From the NCBI GenBank assembly GCA_964449075.1, contig CAYVBJ010000002.1:101193-165192 (forward strand): a stretch of DNA of 64,000 nt, given 5' to 3'. The translations under genes and the position numbers were made by a program. Numbering within the stretch: the stretch's first letter is position 1; the number at the start of each line of letters is the position of its first letter. Source of the DNA: CAYVBJ01 sp964449075 (GTDB lineage Bacteria > Bacteroidota > Rhodothermia > Balneolales > Balneolaceae). Positions 8,187 to 17,869 of this stretch are shown here, piece after piece. The notes under the pieces are model-generated. The model was not told the DNA's origin, did not search any database, and worked only from the letters and a program-made list of their open reading frames with translations.

Positions 8187-10682
8187 TTAATCCGGGTTCA
8201 GAATATTATCAATCCTGGATTCCACATCTGCGAGATGTACTTTTGTAGCCCGGTCGTTCACCCGTGATCTCGTACTTCGGGCGTCCTGCATAAGAGTTTC
8301 AAGCTGCTCCCGCACAATTGGGCGAATGTCAGACTGGCTTACATTGACAGATGTGAAACCAAAAAACTGACGAAACGCCGCCGGTATATCAGGAAGTTCT
8401 TCTGTCATAAGAGATTCCATTTGTTCGAGGTACGCTCTCTGCAGGTTTCGTCTGTAAACATCGATTGCAACATTGTTTCGAAGTTCACTCCATACTGTGC
8501 CGCGGAGATCATCCATAAACTCAAACGGCGTATAAGTATTTTCAGCCCGCTGATCGTATTCAATCAGCCTTGCAATTCGCTGCGGATCCAGCACATTTTC
8601 AAGAACCGCTACCTGCCTGCTCCTGAAACTGTCTACAAAATCAGCCTGATTAATTCTGTCCAGAATCTCATCGTTTACCACCCATGTTGGCGATGTAAAT
8701 GCATGCCGTCCCAAAAAGTCCATGGCTCGTTTTTGAGTTTCTTTGGGAACAAATTCATAAACAGGGCCTTCCTGGTCAAATGTTTTACGTGTTTCGTAAA
8801 CACCGCCAACATTTTGGCTTACATGACCCATGTATCGGTTCCACTGGCCAAGAACCTGACCGTATAATTCTTCGAGCTCTTCAAAGTCTTCGCCTTCCTG
8901 TCTTGTCCATTCTACGAGAGCGTCAGTAATCACCTGCAGGTTTGCCAGGCCGTAGCTGCTCGCCTTCATGGCATCATCACCAAGATCTTCATTTTGCGAG
9001 CGCGGATCGATTTTACTTCCGGTCTGTCGTCCGTAAAAGAATATGGGGTCATCCGCACGTTCCAGTACCCAATCATGCAGGATCTCTTCCTGTTCTTCAA
9101 GAGGAGTATCACCAAACCAGGTGTATCCCCATTTAATTGCCCATTTATCATAGGGTCCAACACGCGGAAGGAAATTCGTTACACCGTCTCCCGGCTGTGC
9201 AATGTAGTTGAAGCGTGCATAATCCATGATAGACGGTGCTGTTCCGTGTGTGTCCGTATAAGTCGGTGAGCGAAGAGAATCCACAGGTACTGCATAGCTT
9301 GAACCCCAGTTATGCGGATGTCCGAGTGTGTGTCCCACCTCGTGAGCAGAAACAAAACGAATCAGCTCTCCCATCACTTCGTCATCAAACTCAACTCCCC
9401 GTGCTTCGGGGTTGGCTGCTGATGTCTGTACGAAATACCAGTTACGAAGAAGGCTCATCACATTGTGAAACCATCCGATTGCTGAAGTCAAAATCTGTCC
9501 GGATCTGGGGTCGTGTACGTGCGGACCAAATGCATTCGGTATCGGGGAAGCAAAATAGCGGATCGAGGGGTACCGGATATCTTCAAGACTGAAATCAGGA
9601 TCTTCCTCTGGTGTCGGTGCCATCTTTCCCATAATAGCATTTTTAAAACCGGCTTCTTCAAAGGCAACCTGCCAGTCATCAACGCCTTGTATTAACCATT
9701 TGCGCCATTTCTTTGGAGTTGCGGGATCAATGTAAAATATAATAGGCTCCTCGGGCTCCACAAGCTCTCCCCGCATATAGGCCTCTTTATCTTTCGGAAC
9801 CAGTCTCCATCGGGTTATGTGGCTCACCTCTTTCGCTTTCTGAGCATCAGCTCCGTAATCAGTTTTATTTACGGTAAAGTAACCCACACGTGCATCCGGT
9901 TTTCGCGGCTGCATTGGCTCTTCCGGCATCAGTACCATACTGTGATTTATCTCCAGCGAAATTGTATTAGCATCCGAATTGGATGGCGGATTACCGGCTT
10001 CATATGTTAAAAGATGCCTTGCTTCGATATTCTCTGGATAACTGTTGATATGCTCAATGAATGTTCTTGAGCCATCCACACGCCGAACCTGGTATCGCTG
10101 CCTGGCGCCTTGCTGCAAACCAAGTGCAGGTACATCAGACGTAAAAAGGCTTGTAACTTCAATCACTGTACCTGTTGTATCTTCATTCAGGGCCTCAATA
10201 TCAAAAGATGCCAGGATAGGCTCAAAATTGGAATTTCTTACCGCTTCAAAAATGGGGAGCGTATCACTTGCCACATTTTCGAATGAGACACGCCGAAGAA
10301 GTATTTTATCATCCTTTCGTTCCCATCTCAAAGACTGAGTGTTGTTTTTCATACCGCCAAATTGAATACCATCGGCCGTTTTTGATATTCGTGAAACCAT
10401 CAGCATTTCGCGGCCAAGCAGTGAATCGGGAATTTCATAGAAATATTTATCTTCCTGTTTGTAGACATTAAAAAGTCCTTCGTCCTTTTCAGCGTCGTCC
10501 TTGATTACCTCACTGAATGGTTTCATTTCTTTATCCCCATTCTTTCCGGGTGGTGTAGGACGATCTCCTCTCTGCCCGGTTGAGGGGCCGTCATCTTTTG
10601 ATGCTGATCCGAAAACTCCGCAGCCGGCCATTACAAAAAGTGAAAGGCTGAGAATCAACATCTTTCTTATTGATGCATTCAT
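8187..10682 (-). CDS. Exported zinc metalloprotease lipoprotein (DUF5118/DUF5117/DUF4953 family)
   Basis: An 831-residue protein. It has a lipoprotein signal (lipobox VMAGC around residue 21), then a low-complexity Pro/Gly/Lys linker. A DUF5118/DUF5117-like N-terminal region comes next and then the DUF4953 catalytic domain. The zinc site is the metzincin-like H447-E-x-x-H451-x-x-G-x-x-H457 (HEVGHTLGHPH), with a Met-turn-like SIMDYARF about 38 residues later. It is probably anchored in the outer membrane or periplasm and degrades proteins or peptides; substrates are unknown. The gene is monocistronic with its own terminator. Confidence 0.92.
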   Translation of the reverse strand: MNASIRKMLILSLSLFVMAGCGVFGSASKDDGPSTGQRGDRPTPPGKNGDKEMKPFSEVIKDDAEKDEGLFNVYKQEDKYFYEIPDSLLGREMLMVSRISKTADGIQFGGMKNNTQSLRWERKDDKILLRRVSFENVASDTLPIFEAVRNSNFEPILASFDIEALNEDTTGTVIEVTSLFTSDVPALGLQQGARQRYQVRRVDGSRTFIEHINSYPENIEARHLLTYEAGNPPSNSDANTISLEINHSMVLMPEEPMQPRKPDARVGYFTVNKTDYGADAQKAKEVSHITRWRLVPKDKEAYMRGELVEPEEPIIFYIDPATPKKWRKWLIQGVDDWQVAFEEAGFKNAIMGKMAPTPEEDPDFSLEDIRYPSIRYFASPIPNAFGPHVHDPRSGQILTSAIGWFHNVMSLLRNWYFVQTSAANPEARGVEFDDEVMGELIRFVSAHEVGHTLGHPHNWGSSYAVPVDSLRSPTYTDTHGTAPSIMDYARFNYIAQPGDGVTNFLPRVGPYDKWAIKWGYTWFGDTPLEEQEEILHDWVLERADDPIFFYGRQTGSKIDPRSQNEDLGDDAMKASSYGLANLQVITDALVEWTRQEGEDFEELEELYGQVLGQWNRYMGHVSQNVGGVYETRKTFDQEGPVYEFVPKETQKRAMDFLGRHAFTSPTWVVNDEILDRINQADFVDSFRSRQVAVLENVLDPQRIARLIEYDQRAENTYTPFEFMDDLRGTVWSELRNNVAIDVYRRNLQRAYLEQMESLMTEELPDIPAAFRQFFGFTSVNVSQSDIRPIVREQLETLMQDARSTRSRVNDRATKVHLADVESRIDNILNPD

Positions 10683-10883
10683 ATCTTATCTATTGGTTTA
10701 TTTGTATTTAAATCGTAGTTATCAAAACTGCAATGATTGACTTTCCAAATCAAGTAAAAATAATGCCCGCTTGTAAAAAGATGATAATATAAGAATGGTA
10801 CAGTTGAATCGGGTTTAATTTTCCAATTGCCGGCAAACCGGAAGTCAACTATAAGTTATCCGTAATTCAAAATTTAGCATTCA

Positions 10884-11936
10884 TCATTCATCATCCTCAT
10901 ATCTTTTTTCCAGAAAAGGGATCATATGCTCACCAAGCCAGTCAAACATATCTCTCTGGTAACGTCTTGAGCCGTTACCCCCGTAATTATCAGATGTAAC
11001 AGCAATCACAGATTCAAGTTCGGGAATCATCAGGATATACTGGCCGCCGTTACCCCAGGCAAAAGCTACATGGTAGCCGGCCGTTTTTCGCCGCCACCAA
11101 AGGTAACCATAGTCGTATGGATTATAGTTACTCCTGGTATAGATTTTGAAAGAGTCGATGATCCACTCCCGTGGAACGATCTGCCGGCCGTTATACGTCC
11201 CCATATCCATTACCATTTGACCTATTTTGAGCATATCGCCGGGCCGGAGCGCCATATTGTTTCCGCCCATATAATAGCCCTGGGGACCCCGGTCCCACCC
11301 GCCGGGCTGAATATCCATCGGGCCAAACAGGTAGCGGATTGCAAAATCACGAGTGCTCATTCCGGTTGCCTTCGTCAGAATAGCCGAGAGTAAATGGGTA
11401 GTGCCGGTACTGTAAATCATTCTGCCGCCCGGACTATCTTCCAGGGGCTGATCCAGGGCAAAATGAATCCAGTTACTGCTTATAGCCCACCTTCCATAAT
11501 TGTGAAAACTTGTTGTTTCAAGACCCGTTCTCATCGTCAAGAGGTCTTTAATAGTGATCGACTCCTTCACTGAATCCGGGTTGGTTTTAAAATAATCCGG
11601 AAAGAATTCATTGATTTTCTGATCCGTGCTTTTCAAAAACCCCTCTTCAATGGCAATTCCGGTGAGCAGTGATAGGATACTTTTTGAAGCAGATTTGATA
11701 TTATTGGTGCGCCGGGCATTCATTTGACCAAAGTATTCTTCAATCAGAATATCGCCGTTTATCTGTACCAGCAGACTGTTTACTGTGCCGATATCTTTGA
11801 ATCGGTTAATTAACTGATTTGTACTTAATGTATCGCCCGGGAGCGTTTCATTCCCTGAAGCTCTTGAATTCGCCGGGGCGGCTGACTGATAAACAAATAG
11901 TAAAAAAATGAAAATTGCGTATGAAATAACTTTCAC
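10884..11936 (-). CDS. Exported serine hydrolase, class C beta-lactamase/penicillin-binding type
   Basis: A 350-residue protein with an N-terminal signal segment (about residues 1-20) and a beta-lactamase/transpeptidase-like domain. The nucleophile motif is S82-A-S-K85. The second motif is a YSTG type (IYSTGTTHLLSAIL) in place of classical YxN, a pattern common in exported Bacteroidota serine hydrolases. The third motif region is WGNGGQYI rather than KTG or HxG. Such enzymes act as esterases, D-aminopeptidases or carboxypeptidases in the periplasm; nothing here indicates antibiotic resistance. It stands alone; 201 bp of noncoding sequence separate it from the metalloprotease gene upstream in the map. 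Confidence 0.88.
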   Translation of the reverse strand: MKVISYAIFIFLLFVYQSAAPANSRASGNETLPGDTLSTNQLINRFKDIGTVNSLLVQINGDILIEEYFGQMNARRTNNIKSASKSILSLLTGIAIEEGFLKSTDQKINEFFPDYFKTNPDSVKESITIKDLLTMRTGLETTSFHNYGRWAISSNWIHFALDQPLEDSPGGRMIYSTGTTHLLSAILTKATGMSTRDFAIRYLFGPMDIQPGGWDRGPQGYYMGGNNMALRPGDMLKIGQMVMDMGTYNGRQIVPREWIIDSFKIYTRSNYNPYDYGYLWWRRKTAGYHVAFAWGNGGQYILMIPELESVIAVTSDNYGGNGSRRYQRDMFDWLGEHMIPFLEKRYEDDE

Positions 11937-12113
11937 GTCAACACTTACAAAATTAACAGTATGCGAACTAAGGAAACTACAAAAACAAACAGTGCGTTTC
12001 CGATTGCTATTTCAATATAATCCCGGTTTACAAATCTGTTCATCACAGATTACTATTATTTACAACTGAATGGTAAAGAGAGTACCACAACTGACAACGA
12101 GTGAAGCAGAAAT

Positions 12114-12167
12114 AAAAAACCCAATTCTGACAAAATCTAAAATTCATTTCAATTCATCAGAATTGGG
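12114..12167 (-). terminator. Terminator of the outer-membrane barrel gene
   Basis: Perfect 11-bp inverted repeats CCCAATTCTGA (12120-12130) and TCAGAATTGGG (12157-12167) are separated by 26 bp. Read on the minus strand they are followed by six T, about 30-80 bp after the stop at 12196. The long loop is unusual but the T tract supports termination. Confidence 0.7.
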
Positions 12168-12195
12168 GGAAGTAAGCAAGCTAAACCGGCTGATT

Positions 12196-12735
12196 TTAAT
12201 TTATCGGAAATCGCACACCTGCGCCAAGCACCAGCTGGTCTGCATCACTCAATATGTATTTAACCTCGGCATAGAGTGATCCAAAGTTAACATCATATTC
12301 ACCGCCGATACCGAGATTGAGCCCAACTTCAGAATCAGAAGCCGAACCACCACCAAAAAAATCATTACCGTCAAAATCAAAATTAACAGATGTAATATTT
12401 AATCCAGCCAATCCATAAGCTCTTTTACCTTCATCTTCAGCAAAGATATAGTTTCCGTTAAAATTGAGTTCCCATACAGTCAGTTTTGCGTCTCCTTCTT
12501 TATCGGGAAAATAGAACTTGAAATTTGCGCCTGCACGAAACTTTTCATCAATTACATAATAACCGCCTGCATTAATACCAATACTGTTATCCAGTTCACC
12601 TTCGCCGATACCGGTTCCGAAAATGAGTCCGCCTCCCACTTTGATATCTCCTTTCTCACTCTGAGCAAATGCATCAGGTTGCAGAAAGCAAATTAAGAGC
12701 ATAGAAATTCCAATGTAGTTAAGTACCTTTTTCAT
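12196..12735 (-). CDS. Small outer-membrane beta-barrel protein
   Basis: A 179-residue protein with a clear signal peptide (hydrophobic residues 7-19, cleavage after FAQ near residue 25). Alternating Gly/aromatic beta strands follow: GGGLIFGTG, GINAGGYYV, RAGANFKFYF, LNFNGNYIF, LNLGIGGEYDV and YAEVKYIL, ending LVLGAGVRFPIN. The terminal strand and about eight predicted strands fit the OmpX/OprF-N or porin-family small barrels. An acidic, glycine-rich loop (DFDGNDFFGGGSASDSE) is probably extracellular. The ligand is unknown. It is convergent with nothing on its 3' side and has its own terminator. Confidence 0.85.
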   Translation of the reverse strand: MKKVLNYIGISMLLICFLQPDAFAQSEKGDIKVGGGLIFGTGIGEGELDNSIGINAGGYYVIDEKFRAGANFKFYFPDKEGDAKLTVWELNFNGNYIFAEDEGKRAYGLAGLNITSVNFDFDGNDFFGGGSASDSEVGLNLGIGGEYDVNFGSLYAEVKYILSDADQLVLGAGVRFPIN

Positions 12736-13123
12736 AAATCCAGTTATTTAATTTTTAGTTAGTTTTTTTATTTAAAACCTGTTTTTGCTTCATCCTGATA
12801 TGCGTATTTATTTTCAAATTATATTCATTTATTCACGACATGCCCCTCAAACACATTTTTAAAAGAATTTTTTTGTTTTCTTACGCTGGAATATTTGGAT
12901 GAATCTTCCAATAAAGAGAGCTGAGCGAATTGGACGAGGAGTGGTACTTGAGTTTCAAAACTTCTAAAAAGCTGCTTCATCGGTTCATAAATCTTTTTCT
13001 GTTTAAAATTTGACTGTTTCGGAGAATGTAATTTTGCTGAAAATATCTCAGGATAAATTGAATGATATAACCTGGTGTCGATGTTTTATAAATGAACAAA
13101 TACCAAGAGAAACCGAGTTCAAC
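12736..13123. other. Divergent intergenic region, no gene seen
   Basis: This A/T-rich stretch of 388 bp lies between the barrel gene and the dUTPase-like gene. The reading frame of the latter extends back to a TTG at 13010, but residues encoded before the ATG at 13124 look non-coding. I see no convincing promoter motif or RNA. Confidence 0.5.
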
Positions 13124-13579
13124 ATGCAATTACTTCAAACATCAGAGTTTTTCGATTCTATCGCCAATATTGTACACAGAGAGACTCAGGAACATAAAAA
13201 TCATCTCGATTTAACGGTTTCTGAAGTACACGTTTATCGTAATGCGGGAGATCTGGATTTCGGAGGCAGCGAATTCAAACCAGCAACAACAGATCCTGTA
13301 AAGCCGGAAAAAAATGATCCTGAAGATGACTACGGATGGTGGAAATTGAAGAGCGGTATTTATAAAGCCGTTTTTAATGAAAAGATAAAACAATCGGATC
13401 AGACCACTGCCTTTGTTTCACTTCATGAGCATGCAAAAAAAGCGGGTATCCTCAGCAACGAAGGATTTGTAAGAAATGAGGAAAATGGCCGTTTATCATT
13501 CAATTTTTTCGTTCCGGAATCGGGTTGTAATATTAAAGAGAATGCGAGAATAGCTTCCATCTTTATTTTAATAGAATAG
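13124..13579 (+). CDS. dCTP deaminase/dUTPase-like fold protein
   Basis: A 151-residue protein whose central segment reads LKSGIYKAVFNEKIKQ, then TTAFVSLHEHAKKAGIL and NEGFV. This follows the dCTP deaminase/dUTPase beta-barrel pattern (PG-Y--NE, then H/S-rich motif, then G-GF). It could hydrolyse dUTP or deaminate dCTP, but I cannot identify a complete set of catalytic residues, so a non-catalytic relative is possible. I chose the ATG at 13124; an alternative TTG at 13010 would add 38 residues without family likeness. It ends 67 bp before the large regulator gene and may share its transcript. Confidence 0.6.
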   Translation: MQLLQTSEFFDSIANIVHRETQEHKNHLDLTVSEVHVYRNAGDLDFGGSEFKPATTDPVKPEKNDPEDDYGWWKLKSGIYKAVFNEKIKQSDQTTAFVSLHEHAKKAGILSNEGFVRNEENGRLSFNFFVPESGCNIKENARIASIFILIE

Positions 13580-13646
13580 GAAATCCCGTTTTTCAAAGCT
13601 ACATTACATTTTTAGCACCTCAAATATTTATCAATAACATGGGATA

Positions 13647-16600
13647 GTGGATAAGAAATTACATATCACCCTATTAGGTATGTTTAGAGTTACCTATAAT
13701 AAAGGTAATGTAATTTCTGACCTTAATACACGCCGGCTTCAAGAGTTACTTGCCTGGCTGATTTTACACCGCGATGAATATCAAAGTCGCCAAAGACTCT
13801 CTTTCACATTCTGGCCGGAAAGCCGCGAATCCCAGGCCAGAAATAATCTCAGAAATCTTTTACACCTCCTTCGAAAAGCACTTCCGGATCTTGATTCCTT
13901 TATTATTGTAGAGCATACCTCCCTTAAATGGAAACAGGACTCTGCCTTTACCTGTGATGTTGATAACTTTGAAAAAAAGATTGCAGCAGCAAAACTATTA
14001 AAAGATCCCGGGCAACGGGAATTGAAGCTGAAAGAGGGAGTTTTACTATATGGAGGTGAGCTTCTGCCTGACAGCTATTCAGAATGGATAGAGGAATACC
14101 GCTATCGTTTGAAACTTGATTATCAGTATGCGCTGCAAGAATTGGTAAAGCTGACAAAAAGCAATCGGGAATACGATAAGGGAATAAAATATGCCAAGAT
14201 GTGGACTACCGAAGAACCCTTCAATGAATCTGCCTGGCGACATCTGATTACTCTTTATGCATTACAAAATGACAGGGCTAATGCTCTGCAGGCATATAAA
14301 AGGTGCACCGGTATTCTACGCAAGGAGTTAGATATTGAACCGGCCCCTGAAACCCTGGATCTGTATGAACAACTGATAAATAATTATCGTGAGTTCAAAG
14401 AACACAATCAAATAGAATCCTTACCGCATTCTGAAAAAAAATGGCCACTGATTGCAAGGGATAAAGAGTGGTCAACACTGCAGGATAACTGGAAAATTAC
14501 GCTCTCAGGAGGGCAAAGACTGTTGTTCCTTGAAGGAACATCCGGACTAGGGAAATCCCGGCTGGCAAGTGAGTTTGCAGAAAAAATACAAAGACAGGGT
14601 TATCCGGTAATTTATAACAGGTGCCATTCTACCACTATTAAACTTGGTTTTGGGTGTATTATCAGTTGTTTAAAGAAAACGGCTTTATACAGCTATATAG
14701 ATAAACTGGACGATATCTGGAAGGCACATTTAGTTCGGCTTTTACCCGAATTGCTTGTAGATTACCCTCACCTGAAGCCTCCCGAACACGTGGACAAACC
14801 GGAAGAGCAGTACAAGTTATTTGAAGCTATTTCCAGGATTTTCCTATCGATTGATAAGCCCATGCTTTTGGTAATGGATGACCTTCATTGTTGCGATGTG
14901 GAAAGCCTTAACTGGATAAGCTATCAACTTCAAAGAAATGAATCGGCTTCTCTACTATTCCTTTGTACGATAAATAATGAGGAGGTAACTGCCGGTTCAG
15001 CTATAGAACAATTTGCTAGTGCCCATCAAAAGGAACACTATGTAAAGCATTTTAAACCGGCTCTATTTGACCTTGAGCAAACAACCGAATTACTGTCGGC
15101 AATAATAGGTCAGCCGCCGGATAAATTGACCGCGCAAAATATTTATCATTCATCTATCGGTATACCGGGGCAAATAGTCGAATCGGTGAATCAAGATTTA
15201 CAAAGTATTGATCAGCAGGAATCTACAGCAACATCGATACCGGCAAGAGTGCCTGCTAAAGGAATTGAACCGTCGTTTTACGAAACTGATTTATCTCAGG
15301 ATTCTGAAATAAAAAAGCCGGGAAATACCGGAACTGGGAACCCGAAGCCTCTTCAGTCTGCCGGAATGTACAGTCGTTTTACAGTACTCTTTGGCCGGTT
15401 GAAATATCCCTATGTTACTTCGGCCCTGCTATTTGTGGTACTTTTTTTACTGTACAGCGACTTTAATTTTCTTGCTGCGGGTTATTCAGATAAAGTGCAA
15501 GCTATTGGAGTTCTTCCTTTCAGCAATCTTTCTGACGAAAATACTGACGAAGCATTTAACCTGGGAATGGTTGATATCCTTAGCAACAACCTGGCTCAAA
15601 CCGATAAATTTAAGGTGGTTTCCCACAAGTCGGTCTCCTTTTATATAAATCAATACTCTCAAAGCCGGATGGTTCAAGAACTTGATCTGGATTTTCTTAT
15701 TGAAGGATCCGTACTGACTTCGGGTGATCAGGTTCGCATTAATATTCAATTAATAGACGCCAGAACCAGTGAATATATCTGGACCAAAACCTATGATAGA
15801 TACCTGGGGGAATTTTTATCTCTACAAAAAGAGCTTGCGGAAGATATCCTGACCGAAGTTAATACTGTCTTAGGCTATGATATCGGCCCGGAATTAGCTG
15901 TAAATACGCCACGGGTAAATCCCGATGCATTAAAATACTTTATGCAAGCTAAGAGTGTGGGGGGTGACGACGAATTATCTCTTCTCATGCAATCTATTGC
16001 CATTGATTCAACCTTTTCACCTGCCTATGCCCACCTTTCCATTGAATACGCTTTTCGATTCGCTTTTACACATTCAGAAAATTACAGGCAGAAATCACAG
16101 CAGGCTATAAATAAAGTACTCGTTCTCAATCCCAATTCGTCGTTGGCTTATTTGGCAATAGCTATGCTCAGTGAATTTAGTTTTGATTGGGGAAACGCTG
16201 AAAAGGCATTTAAAAAGTCCATCGAGTTCAATCCGCTCAATGACCTCGCCTATCACGAATTGGCGCAATTGCAGATGCGGTTAGGACGATTTGAAGAAGC
16301 TATTGAGTCGGAAAAAAGGGCCATTTATTTGGCACCGAACTCTTTTCATTACCAAAACGGACTCGGGGAAATTTACCTGTTCCAAAGAGACTATGAAAAA
16401 GCTATCCTGGAAATGAAGAAGGCGCTGCAGTTAAATGCTGATTATCCTCCTTCCCAACGATGGCTTTCCAAAGCTTATATGCACAAGCAAGATTATCAAA
16501 AAGCTTTGGAGCACTACGATATATTTTCAAAAATGAGTGGTGGATTTGAGGATCCATCTAACTTCCCAAGCGGTTTGGCCCAGATCTATGGACACACGGG

Positions 16601-16868
16601 CCAAAAGCAGAAAGTACTGGATTTGATAAACACCTTTTTAGAGAAGAATTCTGTTACGGCCATAAATACATTTCTAATGCTTCAGTTGGCATTAGCTTAT
16701 ACTTCCATTAATGATGTGGAAAATGCATTATTGTGGCTTGAAAGAGGCCAAGAAGCTAATGCAGGATGGTTGATATACATGAAAGTTCAGCCCGGTTTTG
16801 ATCCGATACGAACCAATCCCCGCTATCAAGCTGTGGAACGACAGATTTTCGGAAAATACAGCATGTAA
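13647..16868 (+). CDS. Large membrane-spanning BTAD / AAA ATPase / TolB-like / TPR transcriptional regulator
   Basis: A 1073-residue protein with a GTG start at 13647; the ATG eight bases upstream runs into a stop. Residues about 1-95 form an OmpR-like winged helix (SARP type), and about 95-250 the bacterial transcriptional activator domain with PFNESAWRHLITLY. Residues about 265-530 form an AAA/STAND-type ATPase with P-loop G297-TSGLGKS-304 and Walker B LLVMDD near residue 411. A single transmembrane helix spans about 589-612. Beyond it comes a TolB-like domain (IGVLPFSNLSDE, from about 620; GSVLTSGDQVRINIQLIDA) and TPR repeats from about 760 to the end. The layout suggests a cytoplasmic DNA-binding/ATPase half and a periplasmic sensing half, as in CadC/ToxR-type regulators. 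Ligand and targets are unknown. Confidence 0.9.
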   Translation: MDKKLHITLLGMFRVTYNKGNVISDLNTRRLQELLAWLILHRDEYQSRQRLSFTFWPESRESQARNNLRNLLHLLRKALPDLDSFIIVEHTSLKWKQDSAFTCDVDNFEKKIAAAKLLKDPGQRELKLKEGVLLYGGELLPDSYSEWIEEYRYRLKLDYQYALQELVKLTKSNREYDKGIKYAKMWTTEEPFNESAWRHLITLYALQNDRANALQAYKRCTGILRKELDIEPAPETLDLYEQLINNYREFKEHNQIESLPHSEKKWPLIARDKEWSTLQDNWKITLSGGQRLLFLEGTSGLGKSRLASEFAEKIQRQGYPVIYNRCHSTTIKLGFGCIISCLKKTALYSYIDKLDDIWKAHLVRLLPELLVDYPHLKPPEHVDKPEEQYKLFEAISRIFLSIDKPMLLVMDDLHCCDVESLNWISYQLQRNESASLLFLCTINNEEVTAGSAIEQFASAHQKEHYVKHFKPALFDLEQTTELLSAIIGQPPDKLTAQNIYHSSIGIPGQIVESVNQDLQSIDQQESTATSIPARVPAKGIEPSFYETDLSQDSEIKKPGNTGTGNPKPLQSAGMYSRFTVLFGRLKYPYVTSALLFVVLFLLYSDFNFLAAGYSDKVQAIGVLPFSNLSDENTDEAFNLGMVDILSNNLAQTDKFKVVSHKSVSFYINQYSQSRMVQELDLDFLIEGSVLTSGDQVRINIQLIDARTSEYIWTKTYDRYLGEFLSLQKELAEDILTEVNTVLGYDIGPELAVNTPRVNPDALKYFMQAKSVGGDDELSLLMQSIAIDSTFSPAYAHLSIEYAFRFAFTHSENYRQKSQQAINKVLVLNPNSSLAYLAIAMLSEFSFDWGNAEKAFKKSIEFNPLNDLAYHELAQLQMRLGRFEEAIESEKRAIYLAPNSFHYQNGLGEIYLFQRDYEKAILEMKKALQLNADYPPSQRWLSKAYMHKQDYQKALEHYDIFSKMSGGFEDPSNFPSGLAQIYGHTGQKQKVLDLINTFLEKNSVTAINTFLMLQLALAYTSINDVENALLWLERGQEANAGWLIYMKVQPGFDPIRTNPRYQAVERQIFGKYSM

Positions 16869-16983
16869 AATAGGCTTAGAGGTACCAGTTTATTGAACAA
16901 CCTATCCATTCACATTCTAATCAAATGTATACACTACTTCTAAAGTAAGCTGTCCCAATAGCTCTTTTGCTGCTGGAATAAAT

Positions 16984-17028
16984 CGTTTTATAATTTTTTG
17001 AAATTTATTTCAAAAAAACGGTATAAAA
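16984..17028. repeat. Extended A/T-rich palindrome
   Basis: A perfect 11-bp inverted repeat TTTTTTGAAAT (16994-17004) / ATTTCAAAAAA (17007-17017) with a 2-bp spacer is nested in outer arms CGTTTTATA and TATAAAA. It lies between the large regulator gene and the secreted protein gene, about 90 bp before the latter's start. It could be an operator or a bidirectional terminator; the small spacer favours protein binding. Confidence 0.6.
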
Positions 17029-17116
17029 GACGCTCAAAAATCTTTAGGAAAACGCTCTTCTTTTAAATTACGGTTAGTCACTGATTCAATTAACTTTAAT
17101 TTATGAGAATATTATC

Positions 17117-17665
17117 ATGAAAAAACTAATATGTAATAAACTAAAAAGTACGGTATCCTTACTGATTATGTCATTTTTATTGACGCTCTCCGTAAATGCT
17201 CAAAAAATAGACTGCGCAGAATTTGCAGGTTTCGATACCAATAAACTGCCAACACTATTGAGAAGTATAGGAGAAGAAGATTTTTCAAACTTTTTAAATG
17301 TAATGAGTTTGAAAGATTACTCGAATGTAATCTATGACGGATTATCGGTGGATTGTTACAAAAACAGACAATTTAGCCTTACAGGCAAAGGTAAAAATAT
17401 TGAACTGGATGCTACGTATGGAGATGACGGAAACTTAATAAAAGGGAGACTCATTAAGATAGATGCGCATATTCCTTTTTTAATCAGAAAACATTGTTCG
17501 GCTTATCTTCATGAAGGCTGGGAAATGATAAGTAATAAAATATTTATTATCGATTTTAATCCCGTTAAGACCGAGTACGAAATAGAATTGATGCGTGAGG
17601 ATGAGAAGTTGACCTTATTCTTTGACCATACCGGCAAGCAGATTAGAAGGCTATCCCGAATATAG
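17117..17665 (+). CDS. Secreted protein of unknown function
   Basis: A 182-residue protein with an N-terminal signal peptide (positive residues, hydrophobic core about 13-26, cleavage after VNAQ). The mature part has three or four cysteines (IDCAEF, VDCYKN, KHCSAYL) and alternating charged strands (YEIELMREDEKLTLFFDH). No family is recognised. It is preceded by the A/T-rich palindrome at 16984-17028 and followed by a rho-independent terminator, so it is probably monocistronic. Its position next to the membrane regulator makes it a candidate target, which is inference only. Confidence 0.75.
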   Translation: MKKLICNKLKSTVSLLIMSFLLTLSVNAQKIDCAEFAGFDTNKLPTLLRSIGEEDFSNFLNVMSLKDYSNVIYDGLSVDCYKNRQFSLTGKGKNIELDATYGDDGNLIKGRLIKIDAHIPFLIRKHCSAYLHEGWEMISNKIFIIDFNPVKTEYEIELMREDEKLTLFFDHTGKQIRRLSRI

Positions 17666-17701
17666 TATGTTTGTTTAACTTCTGGTTTATAAATCCCAGG
17701 G

Positions 17702-17725
17702 CCCTGTATTCATACGGGGTTTTTT
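17702..17725 (+). terminator. Rho-independent terminator
   Basis: A 7-bp stem CCCTGTA / TACGGGG (one T-G wobble) with loop TTCA is followed by six T, about 37 bp after the preceding stop codon. Confidence 0.8.
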
Positions 17726-17807
17726 ATATGTAAAATTTTGATCTTGCTGAAACCGGGTTTTTGTTAAAAAAATGGTAACAAGCTTTTAAAACAAAAGGCA
17801 GAGAAGA

Positions 17808-17869
17808 GTCATCGGATGAGCCTTTTGATTAACTTATTTATGTGATTATAAGTACACTCATCCGATGAC
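17808..17869. repeat. Perfect 13-bp inverted repeat between convergent genes
   Basis: GTCATCGGATGAG (17808-17820) is mirrored by CTCATCCGATGAC (17857-17869) with a 36-bp A/T-rich spacer. It lies between the plus-strand secreted protein gene and the 3' end of the tricorn-type protease gene. No T tract follows either arm, so a standard terminator is not obvious. Confidence 0.75.
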
